A DNA stretch of 10,000 bases, from positions 1-10,000 of the forward strand of contig JAIWOB010000079.1 of the NCBI GenBank assembly GCA_020217065.1, given 5' to 3'. Under the pieces are notes generated by a model. That model was not told the DNA's origin. It saw only the letters and a program-made list of their open reading frames with translations, and searched no databases. The stretch comes from Chloroflexota bacterium (lineage in GTDB: Bacteria; Chloroflexota; Anaerolineae; Anaerolineales; Villigracilaceae). A program made the position numbers and the translations under genes. Numbering within the stretch: the first letter of the stretch is position 1; every line of letters starts with the position of its first letter. Positions 1 through 6,567 of the stretch are shown piece by piece.

Positions 1-598
1 CCGCGCGCTTTGGCGCGCGTGGCGCGAATCGCAAACCGCCGTCTTTACGCTGGAGCGCCAGTTTTCCTCCCGCCGCCTGGCGCAATCCGCCTCGATTTCG
101 GCGTTGATTGTCGTCTTGTTTTGCTCTGTCTTTTTTACGACGACGTTCATTGTCCCCGGCTTGCCCGCAAGCGCAATCGCGCTTACTCCCACGCTGGACT
201 TTGTTTCAACGCCCACCGGCGTTCTATCCCCGGAAATGATGACCCAGTTCGCCGCCGTTCCTTTGCAGGCGGCGCCAAGCGCAAGCGGCTGCGTCCCTGG
301 ACGCATTATGTTGACCTTCCCCGAGCCGGGCGCCGAACTCAAAGGCTCTGTCGAATTGATAGGGACGGTGAATATCCCAAATTTTGGATTTTACAAATAC
401 GAAGCGGCGCGCGTCGGCAGCGACGCTTGGGCGACCATCTCCGCGAATCGCAGCCCTGTGGAGAACGGCTCGCTGGGGCGCTGGAATACGACTGCCCTGA
501 CGCCAGGCGATTATCAACTGCGGCTGGTGGTGACCGACAATCAGGGCGTTGTTCTTCCGCCCTGCATTATCCCCGTGCGCGTCGCGCCGATACAATAG
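1..598 (+). CDS. Membrane-anchored protein with C-terminal extracytoplasmic Ig-like domain (5' end outside window)
   Basis: The frame is open from the first bases of the window to a TAG at 596-598, giving 198 visible residues, so the gene starts upstream. A TTG inside the frame at 104 would cut the membrane segment in half and is unlikely to be the start. Visible layout: a basic, presumably cytoplasmic stretch (about residues 1-30), one hydrophobic segment (about 31-52), a low-complexity linker (53-95), and a beta-rich domain (about 96-195). The domain opens with GCVPG, includes VELIGTVNIPNFGFYKYE and ends with PPCIIPVRV. Its two cysteines (97 and 188) bracket it and could form a disulfide. 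I recall similar domains at the ends of Chloroflexota penicillin-binding proteins and RodZ-like HTH membrane proteins, but the N-terminal part that would decide between these is not visible. Its function is unknown. Confidence 0.75.
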   Translation, partial: RALWRAWRESQTAVFTLERQFSSRRLAQSASISALIVVLFCSVFFTTTFIVPGLPASAIALTPTLDFVSTPTGVLSPEMMTQFAAVPLQAAPSASGCVPGRIMLTFPEPGAELKGSVELIGTVNIPNFGFYKYEAARVGSDAWATISANRSPVENGSLGRWNTTALTPGDYQLRLVVTDNQGVVLPPCIIPVRVAPIQ

Positions 599-678
599 CG
601 CGCATTGGCAATACGCCGCGCCAAACTCAAAACGTTCGACGCAAAAATTATTATGGCAGATAACCTATTTTGAAACCT

Positions 679-1224
679 ATGCCTGAGATACAAATTCGCC
701 CCACTGTTGCCGCCGACTTGTCCCGCCTGATGGCTCTCGACCATTCCGTTCAGAGCGAAGCGGTCTGGCAGTTGGAACTGCGCCGCGAAGCCGGGCAAAC
801 CACCGCCGTCTTTCGCGAAGTGCGTCTGCCGCGTTCCATATCTGTCGCTTACCCGCGCAATCCTTTCGCGCTTGCCGACGAATGGTCCCGCCGTTCGATG
901 ATGTACACCGCCTCGGTTGACGCCGAGCCGGCGGGCTACGTCAGCCTGCTGGAACGCAGCATGGATTCCCTGGTTGTGATTGCCGACCTGGTTGTCCATG
1001 CCGGGCGTCGCCGTCAAGGCGTGGGGAGCGCGCTGCTTTCCGCCGCGCACGAATGGTCCGCCGCAAGAGGAGGGCGGCGCATTATCTTTGAAATGCAATC
1101 CAAAAACTTGCCAGCCATTCGCCTCGCGCAAAAGTTCGGCTATGAATTCTGCGGGTATAATGACCAATACTATCGCACCCAGGATGTGACGTTGTTTTTT
1201 TGCCGCGCGTTAAAATCCTCTTGA
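679..1224 (+). CDS. GNAT-family N-acetyltransferase
   Basis: About 181 residues, a normal length for a single GNAT domain. It would transfer an acyl group, usually acetyl from acetyl-CoA, to an amine; the substrate cannot be read from sequence. The N-terminus (IQIRPTVAADLSRLMALD) is the usual first strand and helix of the fold. The central strand (VVIADLVVHAG) leads into the acetyl-CoA pyrophosphate loop RRQGVG at residues 111-116, matching R/Q-x-x-G-x-G/A. After it come AIRLAQKFGYEFCGYNDQYY, the typical GNAT end with the aromatic residues near the CoA thiol, and a last strand (DVTLFFCRAL). I chose the ATG at 679. An in-frame TTG at 670 would add three residues, and neither start has a clear Shine-Dalgarno sequence. 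The gene stands 80 bases after the previous stop, and its own stop lies in the loop of an inverted repeat. Confidence 0.88.
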   Translation: MPEIQIRPTVAADLSRLMALDHSVQSEAVWQLELRREAGQTTAVFREVRLPRSISVAYPRNPFALADEWSRRSMMYTASVDAEPAGYVSLLERSMDSLVVIADLVVHAGRRRQGVGSALLSAAHEWSAARGGRRIIFEMQSKNLPAIRLAQKFGYEFCGYNDQYYRTQDVTLFFCRALKSS

Positions 1225-1243
1225 ACGGCGCGCGGCGGAAAAG
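1195..1243 (+). repeat. Long inverted repeat (hairpin) spanning the acetyltransferase stop codon
   Basis: The arms are 1195-1209 and 1229-1243. The inner eight bases (GCCGCGCG at 1202-1209, CGCGCGGC at 1229-1236) pair perfectly. The outer seven bases pair a T run (1195-1201) with GGAAAAG (1237-1243), with three G-U wobbles. The 19-base loop contains the TGA stop at 1222-1224. The T run lies before the stem and no T run follows it on either strand, so this is not a standard Rho-independent terminator. In the mRNA it would be a strong hairpin covering the end of one gene and lying about 50 bases before the next. Confidence 0.5.
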
Positions 1244-1296
1244 ACGTTTCTGGTTCGCCTTGCGAATTTCCTTACCATCTTTAGCGGAAGGGCTGT

Positions 1297-3207
1297 ATGA
1301 TTAACGGTTGGGCAGACCCGGTCTTGGCGGGACTTCGAGCGCTTAATCAAATTCTGACGGCGGGTATCGCCATTACGGCGTTTTCCCTCTTCTTGTATGC
1401 GCTTTCCTTCAACCTGCGCGACCGGGTGGCGCGTTCCTTCGCCATTATTCTGCTTTGCGTTGTGGTTGTGTTTACCGCCGAAGCCTTACAAGATAATTCC
1501 ATGTCGGCGAAGACGATTGAACTGTTGCTGCGCCTGCAATGGTTTGGCATCGTATTTCTTCCCCCCGCTTACCTTCATTTGTCCGACGCTCTGCTTGTAA
1601 CCGCTGGACGCCCCTCGCGGGGACGCCGCCGGCTTGCCGTGCGCGGCATGTACGCGGTTTCGGCGTTCTTCCTTATTTTGCTTGCCTCTGGATATTTGCT
1701 GGGTCCCGTCGTCGTAGACGGCAAACCCGCCCCCCATCTTCAGCGCACCGCCTGGACGGAACTCTTCACTCTTTTCTACGTCTTCATTATTGTATGGGCG
1801 GGAGTGAACTTTGCCCGCGCCTATAGGCGGATGCTGTCCAGCTCGGGACAGCGGCGCATGTTATACCTCATGGCTGGGGCAACCGCTCCGGCGCTTGGCT
1901 CTTACCCTTATCTGTTGTTTGGATATGGACTTGCCGCCCGCCATCCCTATCTTTTTTGGAGCGCGGCGACGGTTATCAATATTCTTGTCGGCGCGCTCGT
2001 GATTGTCATGGCTTACGCCGTCGCTTTTTTTGGCGTTTCCTGGCCCGACCGCGTTATCAAAGCCCGTCTCTTTAAGTGGATTATGCGCGGTCCCGTCACC
2101 GCTTCCACCGCGCTGGCATTAATGACCATCGTGCGCCGCGGCGGGGAATTGTTTGGCTCGCCTTATACCGCCTTCGTCCCTTTGATTGTCGTCGCCACCA
2201 TTCTCTCGATGGAGCATGTCATCACGTTCGCCGCCCCCGTCTGGGAGAGGTGGTTGTTTCATGGAAACGACCGCGGCGAACTGCAACTGCTCCAAAATTT
2301 CGAGGAACGCCTGCTGACTCAGGGCGACTTGCAGCAATTTCTCGAAACCATCCTCGCCGCCGTGCGCGACCACATGCAGTCTCCCTCCGCTTTCGTTGCC
2401 GCCCTGGACGACGAGACCCTCTTCCCGATTGTGGTGGCGGGCAACCGTTCCCTCTTCGAGCGGGAAAATCTGACCGAAGCCCTTGAAAAATTGGAGGGCA
2501 GCCGCCGCGAGTTCTTTTGCGGCAACTTTTGGATTCTTCCGCTTCACCGCCGGCGTCACGCCGGCATGGACAAGGACGAAATTCCCCCCTTGCTGGGAAT
2601 TTTAGGAGTGGCGCGCCGCGAAAGCCAAAAAAATATCGAGCAGGAACAGCGCGACGCCCTCTGGCTGCTGGCGGACCGCGCCGCCCTTGCCTTGCAAGAC
2701 CGCCAGTTGCAGCAGCGCGTCTTTCGTTCTGTCGCGGACCTTCAGCCCCAAGTTGAGATGATTCAGCGGATGCGCGCCGCCGGGCGCTACGATACCCGCT
2801 CCAGCCTCCTTCAAGAGCCTTTGTTTCAGGAAGCCGACCTCGCCAACTGGGTGCGCGACGCGCTGACTCATTACTGGGGCGGTCCCAAATTGACCAATAA
2901 CCCCTTGATGAATCTTCAAGTCGTTCAATCTCTCGCCCAAAAAGACAACGGAAACGCCGCCAACGCCTTGCGCGCCCTGCTCCGCAAAGCCGTAGACCAG
3001 GTCAAGCCAAAAGGCGACCGCAAGTTCACAACCGAGTGGATACTTTATAATATCCTCGAAATGAAATTTATCGAAGGGCGTAAAGTGCGCGACGTCGCTG
3101 CCCGCCTGGCCATGTCTGAGGCGGACTTGTATCGCAAACAGCGCGTGGCTGTGGAAGCCGTCGCCAGGGCAATCCTGGAGATGGAAGCGAATCACAGCGA
3201 GCAGTGA
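1297..3207 (+). CDS. Multi-TM membrane sensor with GAF-like region and C-terminal HTH-like domain, no kinase core
   Basis: 636 residues. The ATG at 1297 follows a purine-rich GGAAGGG. The N-terminal third is a bundle of hydrophobic helices (about 19-38, 47-64, 77-100, 117-136, 155-175, 188-212, 220-247), with two more possible near 265 and 290. The spacing and phrases such as LQWFGIVFLPPAYLHLSDAL resemble the N-terminal 7TM region of some histidine kinases. Residues about 329-470 (LLQNFEERLLTQGDLQQFLETIL to ALALQD) look like a GAF domain with its flanking helices. Residues about 500-636 hold a further domain ending in EGRKVRDVAARLAMSEADLYRK, which reads as a helix-turn-helix resembling sigma region 4. 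No H-box, ATPase, GGDEF, EAL, HD or phosphatase motif is visible. I infer a membrane signal receptor whose C-terminal part binds DNA or a partner protein. The ligand is unknown and no response regulator gene lies nearby. Confidence 0.7.
   Translation: MINGWADPVLAGLRALNQILTAGIAITAFSLFLYALSFNLRDRVARSFAIILLCVVVVFTAEALQDNSMSAKTIELLLRLQWFGIVFLPPAYLHLSDALLVTAGRPSRGRRRLAVRGMYAVSAFFLILLASGYLLGPVVVDGKPAPHLQRTAWTELFTLFYVFIIVWAGVNFARAYRRMLSSSGQRRMLYLMAGATAPALGSYPYLLFGYGLAARHPYLFWSAATVINILVGALVIVMAYAVAFFGVSWPDRVIKARLFKWIMRGPVTASTALALMTIVRRGGELFGSPYTAFVPLIVVATILSMEHVITFAAPVWERWLFHGNDRGELQLLQNFEERLLTQGDLQQFLETILAAVRDHMQSPSAFVAALDDETLFPIVVAGNRSLFERENLTEALEKLEGSRREFFCGNFWILPLHRRRHAGMDKDEIPPLLGILGVARRESQKNIEQEQRDALWLLADRAALALQDRQLQQRVFRSVADLQPQVEMIQRMRAAGRYDTRSSLLQEPLFQEADLANWVRDALTHYWGGPKLTNNPLMNLQVVQSLAQKDNGNAANALRALLRKAVDQVKPKGDRKFTTEWILYNILEMKFIEGRKVRDVAARLAMSEADLYRKQRVAVEAVARAILEMEANHSEQ
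2549..2565. repeat. REP-like perfect palindrome inside the sensor gene
   Basis: GCCGGCGT-C-ACGCCGGC is a perfect inverted repeat with 8-base arms and a one-base centre. It lies within the GAF-like region and encodes residues about 418-423 in an unusually basic run (LHRRRHAGMDKDE). It resembles the core of repetitive extragenic palindromes, here in frame within a coding region. Whether copies exist elsewhere in the genome cannot be judged from this window. Confidence 0.4.
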
Positions 3208-3225
3208 ACAGCGCAAACCTTTAAC

Positions 3226-3256
3226 TTGAAACTCGTAGAGATTTCTACTTTACTAT
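3226..3256 (+). promoter_or_regulatory. Possible sigma-70-type promoter for the S1 / ftsK gene run
   Basis: TTGAAA at 3226-3231 matches the -35 consensus at five of six positions. TACTAT at 3251-3256 matches the -10 consensus at four of six, with a rather long 19-base spacer. The segment is clearly richer in A and T than its surroundings and lies just upstream of a strong ribosome binding site. A near-palindrome, GTAGAGATTTCTAC (3235-3248, six of seven pairs), occupies the spacer and could be an operator. Without expression data this is only a candidate. Confidence 0.3.
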
Positions 3257-3264
3257 TATTGGAT

Positions 3265-3273
3265 GGGAAGGAG
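3265..3273 (+). promoter_or_regulatory. Strong Shine-Dalgarno sequence of the S1-domain gene
   Basis: GGGAAGGAG is complementary to the 16S rRNA 3' end and ends five bases before the ATG at 3279. It is one of the two clearest ribosome binding sites in the window and fixes the start of the S1-domain gene. Confidence 0.75.
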
Positions 3274-3278
3274 TCGGT

Positions 3279-4253
3279 ATGGCTGTAAGAAACAATCATG
3301 AAAACCCGATGCCCGTTATAGACGAGGGCTGGTGGGCGTCGGTGCTGGCGGAAGAGGGAAGGTATATGTCGTATTCCGCCCCGCGCCCTGTCGCTGCGGA
3401 AAGCAAGCCTGCGGCGCAGGCAAAACCCGCCTCAAAAGCGGAGGAAGAGGAATGCGGCGCTGTTGGTCCCGCCGCCAACTGGGAACAAGTCAAAGAAATG
3501 TATATGCGCGACCAGATTGTCTCGCTTTCCGTCACCGGGTACAATCGCGGCGGCTTGCTGGTGGAAGGCAACGGCTTGTATGGATTTGTTCCATTTTCTC
3601 ATTTGGTGGGCGTCAGCGAAAGCGGCGACAAACGCGAAGTGGACTTGGCGTCTTACGTCGGGCGCAGCCTTTCCCTTAAGGTCATCGAATGTATTCCTGA
3701 AGAGGAGCGTGTGGTTTTTTCCGAGCGCGCCGCTCAGTCTGGTCCTGGCAAGCGCGCCGAATTGTTTAACTCCCTGCGCCCCGGGCAAAAAGTAAAAGGC
3801 GCGGTGACCAATATCACCGACTTTGGCGTTTTCGTTGACCTCGGCGGCGTGGAGGGTCTTATTCATATTTCCGAATTATCCTGGGGACGGGTTTCTCACC
3901 CAAGTCAGATTGTCAAGGTGGGCGGCGTGGTCGAAGTGCAGGTGTTGGACCTTGCGCCCGAACGCTGCCGAGTCGCGCTCAGCCTCAAACGTTTGCAGCC
4001 GAACCCCTGGCAAAACGCCGCCGTTGATTTTCCGCCGGGATGCGTCAAGCCTGCCGTAATTACCAGCGTCCTTTCCTTTGGCGCTTTTGCGCGCTTGGAG
4101 GCTGGCGTTGAAGGATTGATTCACGCCTCCGAAATTCCGTCGGCGGGAGGCAAGCCCCTAAAAGAAGTCCTCTCTGTGGGACAATCCGTCATGGTGCGCG
4201 TCCTGCATCTTGACCCCGCTCACCAGCGCATGGGACTCAGCATGAGGCTCTAA
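3279..4253 (+). CDS. Protein with three S1 RNA-binding domains (ribosomal protein S1-like)
   Basis: 324 residues, started by an ATG behind a strong Shine-Dalgarno sequence. Residues 1-75 are an N-terminal extension with an A/P/K/E-rich stretch (about 34-60) that looks disordered. Three S1 (OB-fold) domains follow at about 76-150, 166-239 and 251-324. The second is the best match (GAVTNITDFGVFVDLGGVEG, then LIHISELSW). The third is good (VEGLIHASEI). The first is degenerate (GLYGFVPFSHL). S1 domains bind single-stranded RNA. Such proteins act in mRNA recruitment to the 30S subunit or in RNA turnover. Bacterial S1 has four to six domains, so this may be a shortened S1 equivalent or a separate S1 paralogue. 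No RNase or other catalytic domain is present. The ftsK gene starts 12 bases after its stop, so the two are probably co-transcribed. Confidence 0.85.
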   Translation: MAVRNNHENPMPVIDEGWWASVLAEEGRYMSYSAPRPVAAESKPAAQAKPASKAEEEECGAVGPAANWEQVKEMYMRDQIVSLSVTGYNRGGLLVEGNGLYGFVPFSHLVGVSESGDKREVDLASYVGRSLSLKVIECIPEEERVVFSERAAQSGPGKRAELFNSLRPGQKVKGAVTNITDFGVFVDLGGVEGLIHISELSWGRVSHPSQIVKVGGVVEVQVLDLAPERCRVALSLKRLQPNPWQNAAVDFPPGCVKPAVITSVLSFGAFARLEAGVEGLIHASEIPSAGGKPLKEVLSVGQSVMVRVLHLDPAHQRMGLSMRL

Positions 4254-4265
4254 CACTCCAATCGG

Positions 4266-6455
4266 ATGACTCTCCCCTCCCCAGATTCACCCCCCGAAAG
4301 TCTCGAAAGCCTTGCGCGTTTTTACCTGCGCTTTGGACGTTTTTTCCGCGATGTCGCCGGCGTGTCGTTTGTCGCGTTTGCCCTCATCGCCTTGCTTGCC
4401 CGCTGGCGCTGGACGGACGGCGTTCTGGTTTCCTATTTTGTAGATTTTCTTTCCCTCTGGTTTGGCTGGGGGACCTATCTGATTCTGTTGGGCGCGGCTT
4501 ATTTTGGGACGTTTCTGCTGCGGCGTGAAAGCGCCGAAATTCGCTGGGGGCGCATCGTTGCCGTTGAACTTTCCGCTCTTTTCGCTTTGGGGCTGCTTTC
4601 TTTCGCGGGAGGCAGCGACCTTGCGAGAGCGGACGCCGGCGTGGATGGCGGACGTCTTGGCTGGGGGATGGCGACGCTGGCTTCGCGCTACCTCGGCGAA
4701 ATTCCCGGCGCGCTGCTTGTCTTTTTTTGTTGGATATTGACAACGATGACCGGTTTTGGGTTGTGGACCAAACTCGAGGGTTGGCTGTTCCAATTTGCAG
4801 GCGAATCCCCGCTCGAAGTCGTTCCCAGCCCGGCGGCGGAATCAAAGCCCGAAGCCGCGCAATCCAACCCGCAGGCGGAAAAATCCCCCCCCGCTGCGCT
4901 GCCGAAAAAGAAAGTCCCTCATATTCCGCCGGAATTCCGCACCTCTTTTAAATCTGCGCCCAAGAAAGAGGAGAAGCCAGCCAAGCCGTTAACCCGCAGC
5001 GAGGAGCTTCCGCCGCTGAATATTTTGATGACCGATTCCGCAGCCCGCGCCGACGACCGCACCATTAACCAGACAGCCGGACTCATCATGAAGACTCTCG
5101 CCGATTTTGGCATCCCCGCCACCGTCATCGGCTACCGCGTGGGACCTGCGGTCACTCAATTCGCCGTTCAGCCCGGATTTATCAAGAAACCCGGCTCCGA
5201 CGAAGAAGATGTTCAACAAATGAAAGTCCGCGTGGCGCAGATTGCCGCCCTGGAAAAAGATATTGCCCTGGCGCTCTCCGCCCAGCGGCTGCGAATCGAA
5301 GCCCCCGTGCCGGGCAAGCCCTACGTCGGCATTGAAGTGCCGAATACGCACAGTTCGGTTGTCCGTATGAAGACCTTGCTGGAGTCGGAAGCCTTCAACA
5401 AGATGACTTCTCCTTTGCGGCTTGCGCTGGGGCGCGACGTATCGGGAAATCCGCTGGTGGCGGACTTGGCGCGGATGCCTCATTTGCTGATTGCGGGCGC
5501 GACCGGCTCGGGAAAATCGGTTTGCATCACCTCCATCGCCGCCTGTCTCGCCATGAACAACACCCCCGAAGATTTGCGGATGGCGATGATTGATTCCAAA
5601 ATGGTGGAACTCATCCGCTTTAATGGGCTGCCCCACCTTTACGGTAAAGTCGAAACGAACATCGAGCGTATTCTCGGCGTCTTGCGCTGGACTGTGCTGG
5701 AAATGGAACACCGCTACCGCCTGCTTGAGTCGGCGCATGCCCGCAACTTGGAATCGTATAACCGCAAAATGGCGCGCAAAGCCGATGCAAAACTCCTGCC
5801 GCGCATTGTCGTCTTGATTGACGAACTTGCCGATTTGATGATGTCCGCCCCCGATGTGACCGAGCATAATCTGGTGCGCCTCGCGCAGATGGCGCGCGCC
5901 ACAGGGATTCATCTTATCGTCGCCACGCAGCGTCCCTCCACCGACGTGGTGACCGGGCTGATTAAAGCCAACTTCCCGGCGCGTTTGGCGTTTGCCGTCG
6001 CTTCCAGCGTGGACAGCCGCGTGATTTTGGACTATACCGGCGCCGAGTCTCTGCTTGGGCGCGGCGACATGCTCTTTCTCAACCCCGAAGTGGGCAACCC
6101 TGTCCGCGCCCAGGGCGTGATGGTGACCGACATGGAAATCGAGCGCATCATCGCCCATTGGCAAAAGTCTGAGATTAAAGTGGACGACGCCCCGCCGTGG
6201 GAAAAACTTTTGCAGGAATCCGCCGACGGCGACGAAGACGAAGGACTGGTGGAACAAGCCGTTTCCATTGTCCGCAGCAGCCAGCGGGCGTCTGCGTCCC
6301 TGCTTCAGCGCCGCCTGCGGATTGGCTATCCGCGCGCCGCAAGGCTCCTCGACCAATTGGAGGAAATGGGGGTTGTCGGTCCCTCGCAGGGCGGCGGCAA
6401 AGAGCGCGAGGTCTTGGTCGAGCCGGAAGATTTGGATGAGGGGGGAGAGCAGTGA
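4266..6455 (+). CDS. ftsK: DNA translocase FtsK/SpoIIIE
   Basis: 729 residues, near the usual length for the SpoIIIE class. FtsK is a septum-located hexameric motor that pumps chromosomal DNA and helps resolve it at division. The N-terminus has about four hydrophobic segments (about 30-45, 53-84, 97-114, 148-166). A P/A/K-rich linker (about 180-245) follows, then the alpha domain (about 250-380) and the RecA-like beta motor. Seen in the motor: Walker A GATGSGKS at 411-418, Walker B VVLIDE at 515-520, ATQRPSTDVVTGLIKANFP at 553-571 and LLGRGDMLF at 596-604. The C-terminal gamma winged helix (about 655-715) is intact and would read KOPS-type polar sequences. Position 444 is serine (MIDSKMVEL) where the family usually has proline. 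The ATG at 4266 has no clear Shine-Dalgarno and may rely on coupling to the S1-domain gene. A run of eight C (4885-4892) lies in the linker. Confidence 0.96.
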   Translation: MTLPSPDSPPESLESLARFYLRFGRFFRDVAGVSFVAFALIALLARWRWTDGVLVSYFVDFLSLWFGWGTYLILLGAAYFGTFLLRRESAEIRWGRIVAVELSALFALGLLSFAGGSDLARADAGVDGGRLGWGMATLASRYLGEIPGALLVFFCWILTTMTGFGLWTKLEGWLFQFAGESPLEVVPSPAAESKPEAAQSNPQAEKSPPAALPKKKVPHIPPEFRTSFKSAPKKEEKPAKPLTRSEELPPLNILMTDSAARADDRTINQTAGLIMKTLADFGIPATVIGYRVGPAVTQFAVQPGFIKKPGSDEEDVQQMKVRVAQIAALEKDIALALSAQRLRIEAPVPGKPYVGIEVPNTHSSVVRMKTLLESEAFNKMTSPLRLALGRDVSGNPLVADLARMPHLLIAGATGSGKSVCITSIAACLAMNNTPEDLRMAMIDSKMVELIRFNGLPHLYGKVETNIERILGVLRWTVLEMEHRYRLLESAHARNLESYNRKMARKADAKLLPRIVVLIDELADLMMSAPDVTEHNLVRLAQMARATGIHLIVATQRPSTDVVTGLIKANFPARLAFAVASSVDSRVILDYTGAESLLGRGDMLFLNPEVGNPVRAQGVMVTDMEIERIIAHWQKSEIKVDDAPPWEKLLQESADGDEDEGLVEQAVSIVRSSQRASASLLQRRLRIGYPRAARLLDQLEEMGVVGPSQGGGKEREVLVEPEDLDEGGEQ

Positions 6456-6493
6456 TTCAGCGATTCAACGATTCGGCGAGTTGGAGATTCAAC
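6454..6493 (+). repeat. Degenerate 8-base tandem repeat at the end of ftsK
   Basis: Units in exact 8-base register: GATTCAGC (6454), GATTCAAC (6462), GATTCGGC (6470), a diverged GAGTTGGA (6478), and GATTCAAC again (6486). The array begins on the last bases of the ftsK stop codon and fills the first part of the gap before the next gene. It is not translated in any frame that makes sense. Confidence 0.6.
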
Positions 6494-6516
6494 TTGGCAT
6501 TGCCCTTCTCCCCACG

Positions 6517-6552
6517 TCAGACACCTTTGACTCCTCAGACACTTTCGATACT
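6517..6552 (+). repeat. 18-base direct repeat in the ftsK - phosphatidyltransferase gap
   Basis: Two adjoining 18-base units both start with TCAGACAC (6517-6534 and 6535-6552) and agree at most positions. Together with the 8-base array just upstream they fill most of the 112-base gap. The second unit ends just before the AGGAA ribosome binding site of the next gene. Confidence 0.5.
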
Positions 6553-6567
6553 TTTCCATAGGAACTC

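Noticed and set aside
10..663. Long + strand open frame overlapping the first gene in another frame
   Set aside because: Its translation is rich in arginine and looks like frame-shadow composition. The frame open from base 2 to 598 gives a membrane segment and a coherent beta domain instead.
541..1167. 208-codon - strand open frame opposite the acetyltransferase
   Set aside because: The GNAT fold motifs are on the + strand, and the - strand frame has no recognisable features.
1195..1243. Intrinsic terminator between the acetyltransferase and the sensor gene
   Set aside because: The hairpin is real, but no U tract follows it on either strand, so I list it as an inverted repeat only.
2119..2559. 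Short - strand frame as a possible antisense or toxin gene
   Set aside because: No ribosome binding site and no recognisable protein features, and it lies wholly within the sensor gene.
2602..3216. 204-codon - strand open frame opposite the sensor gene's 3' end
   Set aside because: Typical antisense shadow composition with no start signal. The + strand reading is continuous and domain-like.
4989..6356. 455-codon open frame on the - strand opposite ftsK
   Set aside because: It is rich in H, G and R with no domain, and comes from the GC-biased third positions of ftsK, which has all its motifs intact on the + strand.
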